Assembly (NCBI GenBank): GCA_017624955.1
Contig: JAGAMA010000024.1
Span: 62,001 to 126,000, forward strand
Length of the DNA stretch: 64,000 nucleotides
Reading direction: 5' to 3'
DNA from: Alistipes sp.
GTDB lineage: Bacteria > Bacteroidota > Bacteroidia > Bacteroidales > Rikenellaceae
A program made the position numbers and the translations under genes. How positions within the stretch are numbered: the first letter of the stretch is position 1; the number at the start of each line of letters is the position of its first letter. This document shows, one piece after another, positions 25,954-34,036 of the stretch. The notes below the pieces were generated by a model. That model searched no databases. It had not been told where the DNA came from and saw nothing but the letters and a program-made list of their open reading frames with translations.

Positions 25954-26931
25954 CTACGAACGGTAGGCGTAGACGAGCATATCCTCATCGAGGATCTCGC
26001 AGCCGGCCATAAAGACGGCTCGCTGGCGGTTCTCCATCTCGTCGGGGTTGTACCACATGCGCACCTCGTTACCGGGCATATCGGCCGTATTGACCGCCAT
26101 CACCAGGTTGCGACGATCCGTCAAGAGGCAGAACGACTGGTGGTTCGCCGTCTGGGGCAGGTAGTTGCCCAGCTTGGGATCGATGATCGGAATGCCGTGG
26201 TAAGCCAGCTGGGGCTGACCCTCGACCGTGGTGCGGAACGAGCTCTCGACACCCAGCTTATCGAGGTACTTCTCGTAGAGGAAGTAGATATCCGACGAGC
26301 AGAAGAAGGCCAGCTGACCCTCGCTGCGAGCCGCCATCATGCGGGGGCTGGCCGCCTTGAGCATCTCGTCGAAGAGCTCGACAACGCCACCCTCGGCCTC
26401 CACCTCGGCAGCGGTGTAGGAGGTGTAGTTGATCACGTCATCCACCACGGCGCTCTTGAGCGAGGTGAGGAAGCCGTTGAAGGTGTTGTAGCCACTCGTG
26501 AGCGACGTATCGCCCAGCCACATCATTACACGCAGGTTCTCGGCGATGTTCTGCTTGAAGAGCTCCGTCTCGGCCTGCTCGAGGGTCGTCCCCGTCAGGT
26601 CCTGCATATTGACATCGGCTCGGGCCGAAATCAGCTCATAGACGAGCGAGAAGTAGTCGGCTGCCGAGAAGCCCATCTCGGCCTTGACACGCTCCATGGG
26701 GATCTTCTTCTGGTACTTGGCTGCAGGCTGACCACCCGTCCAGCCGTTGTTGGTGAACTTTTTGAGCGAAAGGGAGGTATTGTCCCAGAGCTGCACGATG
26801 GTCGGAACGGGCATGTTGTAGAGGATGCGCACGCCCAGCTCCTGGGCACCCGGGCCGGTCAAAATGGGGCGGAAGAAGATCGACTCAACGTCATTACCGG
26901 TGTACTGCTTTGCGGTTTCAATGTAATTCAT
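25954..26931 (-). CDS. Probable phage major capsid protein
   Basis: A 325-residue protein with no signal peptide, placed directly after a ClpP-type prohead protease and before the portal, which is where a major capsid protein is expected. Parts such as ELISARADVNMQDLTG, RMMAARSEGQLAFFCSSDIYFLYEKYL and YHGIPIIDPKLGNYLPQ resemble HK97-fold capsid segments (a long helix followed by a beta domain). The leader region before it has a 59-base gap. Identity is inferred from context and general shape; a structure prediction would be decisive. Confidence 0.6.
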   Translation of the reverse strand: MNYIETAKQYTGNDVESIFFRPILTGPGAQELGVRILYNMPVPTIVQLWDNTSLSLKKFTNNGWTGGQPAAKYQKKIPMERVKAEMGFSAADYFSLVYELISARADVNMQDLTGTTLEQAETELFKQNIAENLRVMMWLGDTSLTSGYNTFNGFLTSLKSAVVDDVINYTSYTAAEVEAEGGVVELFDEMLKAASPRMMAARSEGQLAFFCSSDIYFLYEKYLDKLGVESSFRTTVEGQPQLAYHGIPIIDPKLGNYLPQTANHQSFCLLTDRRNLVMAVNTADMPGNEVRMWYNPDEMENRQRAVFMAGCEILDEDMLVYAYRS

Positions 26932-26990
26932 GGTGTGTAATGTTTTAAGGTTAAAAAATGAAAAAAAAGGGGGTTGTTGAAAAAGGTTTG

Positions 26991-27863
26991 TTAGTAGCGA
27001 CGGAAGGCCTTCACGTCGCGGGCATAGGCCAGTTCGTTGGCCGTGAGCGTACGCTCGCTGATCGCAGGGTCTTCGATCGGGGTCGTCGAGGTGGCTCGGA
27101 CAGCCTGCTGACCCTCGTCGAGCAGGGTCGTTGCGCGGCGTGTCAGCTCGCGCTCCTCGATGGTGGGGTGGAGGATGTTGCGCGGCTCGGGCAGCGACTC
27201 CTCGGAGCCCAGACCGATGGCGCGTGCCAGGCGTTGCAGGCCGGCGGCAAGGTTCTCCGTGAGGTGCTTCGGGGTCGCAGCGTGGCCGATGATGCGGTCG
27301 GCCAGGCCGGCCGCTACGACCTCTTCGGGCGAGAGCCAGCGACCATCGCCGCCATTCTCGGCCATCAGGGCCTCGAACTGCTCCTTCGGCTCGCCCGAGC
27401 GGGCGGCATAGAGCGCAGCCAAGCGGTCGTCCGTGGTGCGCAGCAGGTCGATTTGCGCCGTCAGGTCATCGGCATTGCCCTCGGTCGAGCAGGTGGCGCG
27501 GTGGATCAGGTAGAGGGCGTTGGCCGAGATCTCGCGGCAACCTTCCGAGGCGGCCTGGGCGATGATCGTGGCGGCCGAGGCGGTGTAGCCGTAGCAACGG
27601 GTCGTGATACGCCCTTTGAGTTGCGTGAGGGCATCGTGGATCATCAGGGCATCGTTCACATCGCCACCCGTCGAGCGAATCGTTACGACGACCTCCTCCG
27701 CCTCGATGGCGGCGATGCGGCTCACCGCCTCGCGGAAGCGTTCGTAGGTGGCTACCCGCGTATCGGGGTCTTCGAACTGCCACTCCTCGGGGACACCGAT
27801 CGTCCCCTCGATCTCGATCAGACAGTGCTCGGCTTCGTTCTTGATTTGGATGTTGGTTTTCAT
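26991..27863 (-). CDS. ClpP-like prohead protease
   Basis: A 290-residue serine protease of the ClpP/crotonase-type phage head-maturation group. The ClpP core spans about residues 1-200: RSTGGDVNDALMIHDAL, YGYTASAATIIAQAA with the catalytic serine, and LYLIHRATC with the catalytic histidine. The C-terminal 90 residues are charged and may act as scaffold. It would cleave capsid precursors. It starts 15 bases after the small 89-residue gene. Confidence 0.82.
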   Translation of the reverse strand: MKTNIQIKNEAEHCLIEIEGTIGVPEEWQFEDPDTRVATYERFREAVSRIAAIEAEEVVVTIRSTGGDVNDALMIHDALTQLKGRITTRCYGYTASAATIIAQAASEGCREISANALYLIHRATCSTEGNADDLTAQIDLLRTTDDRLAALYAARSGEPKEQFEALMAENGGDGRWLSPEEVVAAGLADRIIGHAATPKHLTENLAAGLQRLARAIGLGSEESLPEPRNILHPTIEERELTRRATTLLDEGQQAVRATSTTPIEDPAISERTLTANELAYARDVKAFRRY

Positions 27864-27878
27864 GCGTTGAAAGGTTCT

Positions 27879-28148
27879 TTATAGCTGTTTAAGGGGTTTG
27901 TAATAGATGTTGCGGGCCTTCTCAAAGGAGCAGCAGAAGCGATCGGCGGCCCAGGTGAAGGCATCGACTCGGAGCGCCCCGCCCCGAATCGATTGCTCGA
28001 TGTCGTGGCGGATGGCAAGCTCCTCGCAGGCCTTCAGGTTGATCAGCCCCATGCGGTTGAGCTCCTCGAAGATGCGGGGCGAACAGCCTCGCGGCAGGAG
28101 GTGCGCGATCTCCTCCTTTAGTTCACGCTGTAGGCGACTCTCTTTCAT
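27879..28148 (-). CDS. Small protein of unknown function in the phage cassette
   Basis: An 89-residue, highly charged, mostly helical protein (SRLQRELKEEIAHLLPRG, ACEELAIRHDIEQSIRGG). No known family was recognised. Its start overlaps the stop of the preceding gene by 4 bases (ATGA) and the protease starts 15 bases later, so it is translated with them. A small DNA-binding or terminase-small-subunit-like role is possible but unsupported. Confidence 0.6.
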   Translation of the reverse strand: MKESRLQRELKEEIAHLLPRGCSPRIFEELNRMGLINLKACEELAIRHDIEQSIRGGALRVDAFTWAADRFCCSFEKARNIYYKPLKQL

Positions 28149-30502
28149 CGGTCGATACGGTTAAATGTACAACATACTTTGCCTTGATCGTGCGCCCCTC
28201 GCTCTATCGAGCGCAGCGTACCACGCAGTTCGCCGCACGAGGAGCGAAGGCGGAATATCGAGCGCAGATTGACCTCGCCGCCCTCGGGGCGCATCAGCTC
28301 GGCCACTTCGTGGGGTCGGAGTTGGAGGGTCAGCTCCGCGATGCCCGCTTCGGAGGTTGCCTTCAGGTCGTTGTCGTAGTAGCTGTGCAGCCCCTTGAGG
28401 CCGTCCCGATCCTCGAAGCAGAGCGTGAAGCCCGTGATCCCCTCGTCAGGTGGGAGATGAAAGGCGATGAGCGGATACTCGGCCGCGAAGCTCGGGTAGC
28501 CCCAAAGCTCCCCTTCGGGCAGGGGTTGCATCCCGCGGAAGGAGACGATGCGGGGCGAGAAGTTGGTTCCATCCTCCGTCATCGAGTCCCGATCGCCCAC
28601 CTGGAGCAGGCGTGCCGAGGGGGCGTTGGCATAGTGGCCGACACTGCAGAGCGAGGGGTGAAAGAGGGGGTTGCGGTGCACCTTCTCGCCGGCCAAAGCC
28701 GCCTGGTCGGGGCAGGCAAAACTCCATGCGCCAAACACCTCGCCCGTTTGTCGCTCGAAGCGATCTACCGCGCCATCACTCACGGCATAACACCACCGCT
28801 CGGTTTGGTGCATCTGCGCCGCGCTCTCCTTCAGGCGCACAGGCGACTCGGGATCGACCTTCGTGCGCCAATCGACGACCTGCGAGGTGCGGTAGAGCAC
28901 ATCCGAGGGCTCGATGCGTACCGTGCGTCGCTCCTCATCGGTCACAAAGCGCAGGTTGAAGAGGTGCGCCACCGCCTCGAGCAGTTCGATTTGCCGAATC
29001 TCGTGGTGGGCTACCGCCTTGAAATCGACCGCCTCGCCATAACCCGGTGTCGAACGGAAGAGGGGACGGATCGAACAGGTGCGATCGAGCGTGAGGGACA
29101 TTCCCTCCTCGGCTCCGGCAAAGAAGATTGTGTCAAAGAACTTCGGTTTATCGGGTGTGACAAGCTCGGCAGGCGAGTGTAGTCGCAACTCGACCGTGGT
29201 CGAACCTACCTCGTCGATGTAGCCCGCATAGAGTGCCCAATCGGCCTCGCAATCAACCCAGCCGGTGTCGGTGTTGATCTGCAACACGGGATTTTCGAAG
29301 TGCCCCTCGAAGGGGGTGTCGATGCGGGCACTGCGCCCCGTGAAACGGCCCAGCTCATAGCCTGCCACCCCGTCACGGGTAATGAGCAGGCGATACTCCG
29401 CCCCCTCTTGCGGCTCAAAGACAAGCGCGCGGTAGCCAAAGCCCGGCTCGACGTGTGAACGATGATCCTCGTAGCGATTTGCCAGGTGTGCGCTGATCAA
29501 TCCACAGCCCGGCAGGTAGATCGAGTCGAATCCCGTCAGCTCGGTGCGCGAGCGGATGCGATGCTCCGTGACATACTTGAGGTAGTACTCGAAGCCGACA
29601 CTCACTTCGCCGATCGGGCGGAAGAGGATGCGCCCATCCTCGATCGTGAAGCAGTGGCCGTTGGCGTAGAGTTCGTGGAGCGTTTCACCGGCCTCATCCA
29701 CAGCCAGGGGCGAGGCCGACTCGACCAGGTTGCCGATCGTATGGTAGAGCGCAGCCGGATCGGCATAGACACGCCCACGGTAGTCTGCTTCGGCCGATGC
29801 GGTGGTCAGGCGGCGTGCCAGGAAACCCATGCGGTTCATCGCGGCGGTCGTGTCGCGCGAGGAGTAGGCACCACTCATGTAGAGCTTGCGGAAAAACTCC
29901 GAGGATAGGAAGCGGCTCTCTACGGTGTAGCCCGCTTCGCGGAAAATCTGCTCGATGAGGGTTTTCAGGTGCAGGAAGGGGTAGTAGTCATCGACCGTGA
30001 GCATGCGCTCGGCCCGAAGGAGATCGCTGCCACTCATCTGCTGGGCGTAGTCGTCGCGGTGGATCGGGAAGTATTTGATCGCGCTGTCGTTGCCCCAACT
30101 CTGTAGGATGGCGAGCGGTGTGAGGGAGAGGACGTCGGCAATCTGCAACTCGTTGAACCAGCGCAGCGCCGCCTGTGTGGCCCACCCCGTACCCCCTTCG
30201 CGGATCGTCAGGCTGTAGCCCTCGTCCGAGGCCTCATTGAGGAGCGCTTTGCCCCGCATCAGCACCACGCCGTCGCTTTGCAGAAGTGCCTCGTGCGCCG
30301 TATGATTGAAAGGGGGTGCCGCCTCGGGATCACGGGCAAAGCCGAAGATGCGGTCGTTGGCAGGGGTGGCAGGCAGTCGGAGTGACAGGGTGCGCCCCTC
30401 GCGGTGGGCTGCCACCTCGCCCAGGCGACTTAAGTCTAAGCGGGGCAGCTGAATCTCCTGCAACGGAAGATCGCATCGTTGGGTGTCGATTAGCAGCTCC
30501 AT
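28145..30502 (-). CDS. Phage tail-type structural protein, function unassigned
   Basis: A 785-residue soluble protein. Features include LSLRLPATPANDRIFGFARD, ALLQSDGVVLMRGKALL, IQLPRLDLSRLGEV at the start, and YPFLHLKTLIEQIFREAGYTVESRFL. The mix of beta-rich domains recalls baseplate or tail-tip proteins that follow the tape measure in Bacteroidales prophages, but no tape-measure gene is here. It overlaps the 333-residue gene upstream by 13 bases and the small gene by 4 bases. Confidence 0.6.
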   Translation of the reverse strand: MELLIDTQRCDLPLQEIQLPRLDLSRLGEVAAHREGRTLSLRLPATPANDRIFGFARDPEAAPPFNHTAHEALLQSDGVVLMRGKALLNEASDEGYSLTIREGGTGWATQAALRWFNELQIADVLSLTPLAILQSWGNDSAIKYFPIHRDDYAQQMSGSDLLRAERMLTVDDYYPFLHLKTLIEQIFREAGYTVESRFLSSEFFRKLYMSGAYSSRDTTAAMNRMGFLARRLTTASAEADYRGRVYADPAALYHTIGNLVESASPLAVDEAGETLHELYANGHCFTIEDGRILFRPIGEVSVGFEYYLKYVTEHRIRSRTELTGFDSIYLPGCGLISAHLANRYEDHRSHVEPGFGYRALVFEPQEGAEYRLLITRDGVAGYELGRFTGRSARIDTPFEGHFENPVLQINTDTGWVDCEADWALYAGYIDEVGSTTVELRLHSPAELVTPDKPKFFDTIFFAGAEEGMSLTLDRTCSIRPLFRSTPGYGEAVDFKAVAHHEIRQIELLEAVAHLFNLRFVTDEERRTVRIEPSDVLYRTSQVVDWRTKVDPESPVRLKESAAQMHQTERWCYAVSDGAVDRFERQTGEVFGAWSFACPDQAALAGEKVHRNPLFHPSLCSVGHYANAPSARLLQVGDRDSMTEDGTNFSPRIVSFRGMQPLPEGELWGYPSFAAEYPLIAFHLPPDEGITGFTLCFEDRDGLKGLHSYYDNDLKATSEAGIAELTLQLRPHEVAELMRPEGGEVNLRSIFRLRSSCGELRGTLRSIERGAHDQGKVCCTFNRIDR

Positions 30503-31458
30503 AAGGTGGTGTTTTTAAGCGTGGGACGAATCGTGAGGGCGAGCGAGGAGAGGATGCCGTGGCGGTGGATGTCGGCCTCCTCGCTGAGGACATCGATCGG
30601 AACAAATCCTTCGGCGGTGCGCATCCAGACCTGCTCGGCGGTGAGTAATCCACGCAGGGTCGATAGCATCTCATCGCCCTCCAGGGCACTGCGCAGCTGG
30701 ATCTGCTCCTCACTTTCGGCTCGTTGCACGGTGTAGCCCTCGGCACCGTAGGAGCGGTTTTTGGTTACGCGGCAGGCGACACGCTCGACGAGCGGGAAGG
30801 TGTACTGCTCGAGCGATCCGCGCTCACTGAGCCAGGCAAGACGGCAGGCACCTTCGGGTGCGGGGAGCATCGTGTAGCGGATCGTGCCCGTGGGCGTGCC
30901 ATCGATCAGGATGTGGTCGGCAGTTGCAAAGTCCGCTCCGCGTAGCGTGAATCGAAAGAGGCCCGAGCCGGGGACGATGTGCGTATCGGCCGTTACCGAG
31001 CCGTCACGCCCCGTCACTACGACATGGAGCGGTTGCGGCGTGCCGCTTAAGAAGAGGAGCTCATCCGACTCATCGGGGGCTAACAGGCGCTCCGTGGGGA
31101 GGGTCGTGAGGAGCGCTGTGGGGGTCTCGCTCTGCAGGGCGGGGCGGAGGATGAAGGGGGCGGAGGTGATCAGCTCCTCGTCGCTTTCGGCCTCGAGGTA
31201 GATCATCAGTTGGCGGTCGGTCGCCGCCACAACGCCCGTAGCATCCTCGGTGGATGGTGTAACGCGGAGCTGACCGCGCAGGTAGGGGGCCAGGTCGAAC
31301 GAGGCGCTGCCCGTTTTGACGAAGCGTTTCGTGCCGAGCAGTCTCCCCGACGAGAGGCGGATGCGCACATCGACCGTGGGCGAGGAGATCTCCGTGAGGG
31401 TACAAATCAGGGGTTGCCCGATCGGGGCATAGGCAGGGGGAAGGGTTGAGAAGTGCAT
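30490..31458 (-). CDS. Probable phage structural protein, unknown function
   Basis: A 322-residue protein from the ATG at 31458 (MHFSTLPPAYAPIG); an in-frame ATG at 31491 exists, but the extra residues do not look like part of the domain. It is beta-rich (ICTLTEISSPTVDVRIRLSSG, IRYTMLPAPEGACRLAWLSERG) and shares its operon with the 785-residue protein, which suggests a tail or surface role. It is the first gene of the cassette. No family was recognised with confidence. Confidence 0.6.
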   Translation of the reverse strand: MHFSTLPPAYAPIGQPLICTLTEISSPTVDVRIRLSSGRLLGTKRFVKTGSASFDLAPYLRGQLRVTPSTEDATGVVAATDRQLMIYLEAESDEELITSAPFILRPALQSETPTALLTTLPTERLLAPDESDELLFLSGTPQPLHVVVTGRDGSVTADTHIVPGSGLFRFTLRGADFATADHILIDGTPTGTIRYTMLPAPEGACRLAWLSERGSLEQYTFPLVERVACRVTKNRSYGAEGYTVQRAESEEQIQLRSALEGDEMLSTLRGLLTAEQVWMRTAEGFVPIDVLSEEADIHRHGILSSLALTIRPTLKNTTLWSC

Positions 31459-31545
31459 AAAAAAATAGAATAGAGGTGTGCAATTAGGCATCGGCGCGGC
31501 TTGGGATAGGAAGAAAAGGGTGCCGTCGAGGAGTGCCCGAAGAAT

Positions 31546-31632
31546 TGTCGATAAGGCGACGAAAAGATGTTGATAAGCGTTGATAACTCCCCGTATAAGA
31601 TTATTTATCAGCCGCTTAAAGATTGTTGATAA
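31546..31632 (-). repeat. Cluster of four DnaA-box-like 9-mers
   Basis: On the minus strand: TTATCGACA (31546-31554), TTATCAACA (31568-31576), TTATCAACG (31578-31586) and TTATCAACA (31624-31632). They differ by one or two bases from the DnaA box TTATCCACA; two copies are exactly 10 bases apart. An AT-rich stretch follows. They could bind DnaA or a phage repressor. Confidence 0.45.
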
Positions 31633-31753
31633 CTACGACTGCGGGAGTGTTAATTGTCGATTGACAGGGCAAATATACAACCCTCGATACCCCCTTGTCA
31701 AGTCTTTTTCGCATTTTTTCTAAATTTTATGGAATTTTGTTGCGATTTTTGTT

Positions 31754-31761
31754 TACTTTTG
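31754..31761 (+). promoter_or_regulatory. -7 element for the corA transcript
   Basis: TACTTTTG matches TAnnTTTG. It lies 334 bases before the corA start, implying a long leader. A TTTG lies only 14 bases upstream, closer than usual. Confidence 0.45.
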
Positions 31762-32095
31762 CACTACAAACCAAATTCTGTTTCAACTTATATGGACGAT
31801 GGCTCTTGTTACGCGTATAGTTGCAGCGTTGCATCAAGCAATGCCGAGCCGCTATGGTGTTAAGCACGGGATTCTGCCCCGCGCCGAGCTTTCGTATGCC
31901 TGGTTGAAACTTCGTTCACGTCACCTGATGCAGGTGGCTTTTAGCGCATCCACAAAACATTGTTGGGATATGGGATTGAAGGTTGCTCCCGTTCCCAATC
32001 CCGGCTGAAGAGGTTAGCGGATCCCGCCAAAGGGGTTCGCCGTCACAGGTTTTAGAAACAAAGTATAGCGAACGAAAGAAAAGCGAACCTTTGCC

Positions 32096-33079
32096 ATGAT
32101 TACCATCTACCTCAAGCAATATAACAAGATTATCCGCAACGCAGATACCCGCCTCTTCGATGAGTTGGGCTACGATGATATTCTCTGGATCGACATGATG
32201 CAGCCCACCATTAAGGAGCAGCGTGCCGTGGAGAACTTCATCGAGATCAACCTCCAATCGCGCCAGCAGGTCGAGGAGATCGAGTCTACGTCAAAATACT
32301 CCGAGAACGAGAATGCGATTATCTCGAACTCGAACTTCTTCATCCCCACGGGCGATTCGTTTTTGATCGAACCCGTTTCGTTCATCATTTCGAACGAGGG
32401 TGTGCTGGTCTCGGTGCGTAATGCCGAGTCGCGTACCTTCCGCGAGACGGAGAAGCGTCTGCAGATGAACTACCGCAACTACTCGACGGGCTACCACCTC
32501 TTCATCTCGCTCCTCGAGGTGCGCATCGACTTCGATGCCGACCTGGTGGAGTTGGTTGCCAAGCAGGTTGCGACCCTTTCGAAGGATATCACCTCGGAGG
32601 ACTCGATCGATAAGGAGATTCTGCACCGCATCAGCGCCCTGCAGGAGAGCACGATGTCGCTGCGCGAGAATATCTTCGACCGTCAGCGTGTCCTCTCGGG
32701 CATCTTGCGCTCGGAGCGCTTCCCGCACGATATCTACCCCCGTCTGCAACTGATGATCAAGGACGTAAACTCACTGATCAGCCATGCCGACTTCTCGACC
32801 CAGCGTCTGGACTACATTCAGGATGCTGCCCTGGGTTTGATCAACATCGAGCAGAACGAGATCGTGAAGATCTTCTCGGTGGTAACCGTTATCTTCATGC
32901 CTGCTACGCTCATCGCCTCAATGTACGGTATGAACTTCAAGGTGATGCCCGAGCTCGATTGGCAGCTCACCCTCGCCAACGGCTGGGTGGTGCCGCTCGG
33001 TTACCTCTTTGCCGTCTGCCTGATGATCCTCTGTTCGGGCTTTACGATCTGGTATTTCAAATACAAGAAGTGGTTGTAA
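32096..33079 (+). CDS. corA: CorA-family divalent cation transporter
   Basis: A 327-residue magnesium/cobalt channel of the CorA family. A large cytoplasmic N-terminal domain ends in a long helix, followed by two membrane helices (IFSVVTVIFMPATLIASMYGMNF and LGYLFAVCLMILCSGFTIWYF); the signature GMN is at 278-280. It forms a pentamer in the inner membrane. Its leader is about 330 bases long, which could carry a regulatory element. A bidirectional terminator follows. Confidence 0.93.
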   Translation: MITIYLKQYNKIIRNADTRLFDELGYDDILWIDMMQPTIKEQRAVENFIEINLQSRQQVEEIESTSKYSENENAIISNSNFFIPTGDSFLIEPVSFIISNEGVLVSVRNAESRTFRETEKRLQMNYRNYSTGYHLFISLLEVRIDFDADLVELVAKQVATLSKDITSEDSIDKEILHRISALQESTMSLRENIFDRQRVLSGILRSERFPHDIYPRLQLMIKDVNSLISHADFSTQRLDYIQDAALGLINIEQNEIVKIFSVVTVIFMPATLIASMYGMNFKVMPELDWQLTLANGWVVPLGYLFAVCLMILCSGFTIWYFKYKKWL

Positions 33080-33084
33080 ACCGC

Positions 33085-33121
33085 ACAATAAAAGCCGCCC
33101 GATGAAGGCGGCTTTTATTGT
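33085..33121. terminator. Bidirectional terminator between corA and the plug gene
   Basis: A perfect 15-base stem (33085-33099 with 33107-33121), loop of 7 bases, with A-rich and T-rich outer ends so that it works on both strands. Confidence 0.85.
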
Positions 33122-33143
33122 ATTTCGGCGGTTGGTGTCGCCG

Positions 33144-33842
33144 CTAAAATTTCCCGTGCGTTTCGGCCGATTTTCGGCGCACGACAATCGCGCCGTTGCC
33201 ACCTCTTACGCCATACATCGTGGCATCCTTCATCACCACGACATAGGCCACCTGGTTCAGCGGAATCTGGTCGATCGACTTTACCTCCAGATCATCCACG
33301 ATGTAGAGCGGCGCGCTGTTTTCGTGGTACGAAGCGCCTCGGATTGTCACCTGGTAGGTCCCCGTCTCGAAATCCTCCGTTACGGACAACCCCGGAACCA
33401 TACCCGACAGGGCCGAAAGAATATCCGTACACCCCGTGGCCATCAGCTCCTCGCCCGTGATGCGGCTGTTGTAGCCCACATATTCGCGCTGACCGACATA
33501 GCCCATGCCGTAGTCGAGTAGCGACTGCGACTCCTCGCTTTCGATCTTATCCACATCGTAGATGCGGATCTTCATGCTTCGCTTGCCACTAACCGGAATG
33601 AGGTAGTCGCGCTTCTCGTAGCGGATGTGGAGTGTGTCCGAAGGTTGCACATTTGTCAGGCCGAAACGCCCTTTGCGATCGGTCTGGGCGTATTTGTCGG
33701 GTTTCGAAACATAGACACGCACACCGCGCGCGGGCTTTCCGTCATGACCGAGCAACAAGCCGTTGAAGGGCACCGGGCCCTCTTGTGCCGAGGCTGCGAA
33801 GGCCATGAGCACCATCGAAATCAGGCCAAGGAATCTTTTCAT
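33144..33842 (-). CDS. Barrel-less TonB-plug protein, paralogue of 12691-13374
   Basis: A 232-residue secreted protein with a signal peptide ending FAASAQ (residue 20), a carboxypeptidase-regulatory-like domain (FNGLLLGHDGKPARGVRVY, TDRKGRFGLTN) and a plug-like domain (LSGMVPGLSV at 145-154, YGVRGGNGAIVV at 210-221). The domain borders and several motif positions coincide residue by residue with the paralogue near SusCD, such as the GRFGL at 58-62 and the glycine-rich end at about 210. No barrel is encoded. It stands alone between corA and a flippase gene. It has its own promoter at 33860-33890. Function unknown. Confidence 0.85.
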   Translation of the reverse strand: MKRFLGLISMVLMAFAASAQEGPVPFNGLLLGHDGKPARGVRVYVSKPDKYAQTDRKGRFGLTNVQPSDTLHIRYEKRDYLIPVSGKRSMKIRIYDVDKIESEESQSLLDYGMGYVGQREYVGYNSRITGEELMATGCTDILSALSGMVPGLSVTEDFETGTYQVTIRGASYHENSAPLYIVDDLEVKSIDQIPLNQVAYVVVMKDATMYGVRGGNGAIVVRRKSAETHGKF

Positions 33843-33859
33843 AGCGATTGAATTTGATG

Positions 33860-33890
33860 CGAAGTTACAAATTATAAACGAAAATCCAAA
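33860..33890 (-). promoter_or_regulatory. Promoter of the second plug gene
   Basis: On the minus strand: TTTG (33887-33890), gap of 19 bases, TAACTTCG (33860-33867), 17 bases before the start codon. Confidence 0.5.
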
Positions 33891-34009
33891 TCCGATATTG
33901 CCTCGCCGATCACCCGAACGCGGGTCACACGCGAGCCTGCATAATGCCCTCGCGTACCTACGCGCGCAATATTTCTTCCCTTTTCTGCTTACTTATCGGG
34001 TATTTTCGC

Positions 34010-34017
34010 TATCTTTG
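34010..34017 (+). promoter_or_regulatory. -7 element for the flippase gene
   Basis: TATCTTTG matches TAnnTTTG and lies 19 bases before the ATG at 34037. No clear TTTG at the usual distance. Confidence 0.5.
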
Positions 34018-34036
34018 CAAGATAAATTGGGATAGT

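Larger units (their letters stand above)
31459..32095 (+). other. Long intergenic region between the phage cassette and corA
   Basis: About 637 bases. It holds four DnaA-box-like 9-mers (31546-31632), an AT-rich stretch (about 31700-31770), a -7 promoter element TACTTTTG at 31754-31761, and then a leader of about 330 bases before corA. A 69-codon frame at 31799-32008 shows no recognisable protein and is not called. Confidence 0.6.

Noticed and set aside
31546..31770. Chromosomal replication origin
   Set aside because: DnaA-like sites and AT-rich DNA are present, but no dnaA or other origin-linked gene is nearby and gene strands do not switch here; reported only as a site cluster.
31799..32008. 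69-codon frame in the corA leader
   Set aside because: No recognisable protein features and no neighbour support; kept only as part of the leader.
23169..32095. Complete inducible prophage
   Set aside because: No integrase, repressor, replication, terminase or tape-measure gene and no clear attachment sites.
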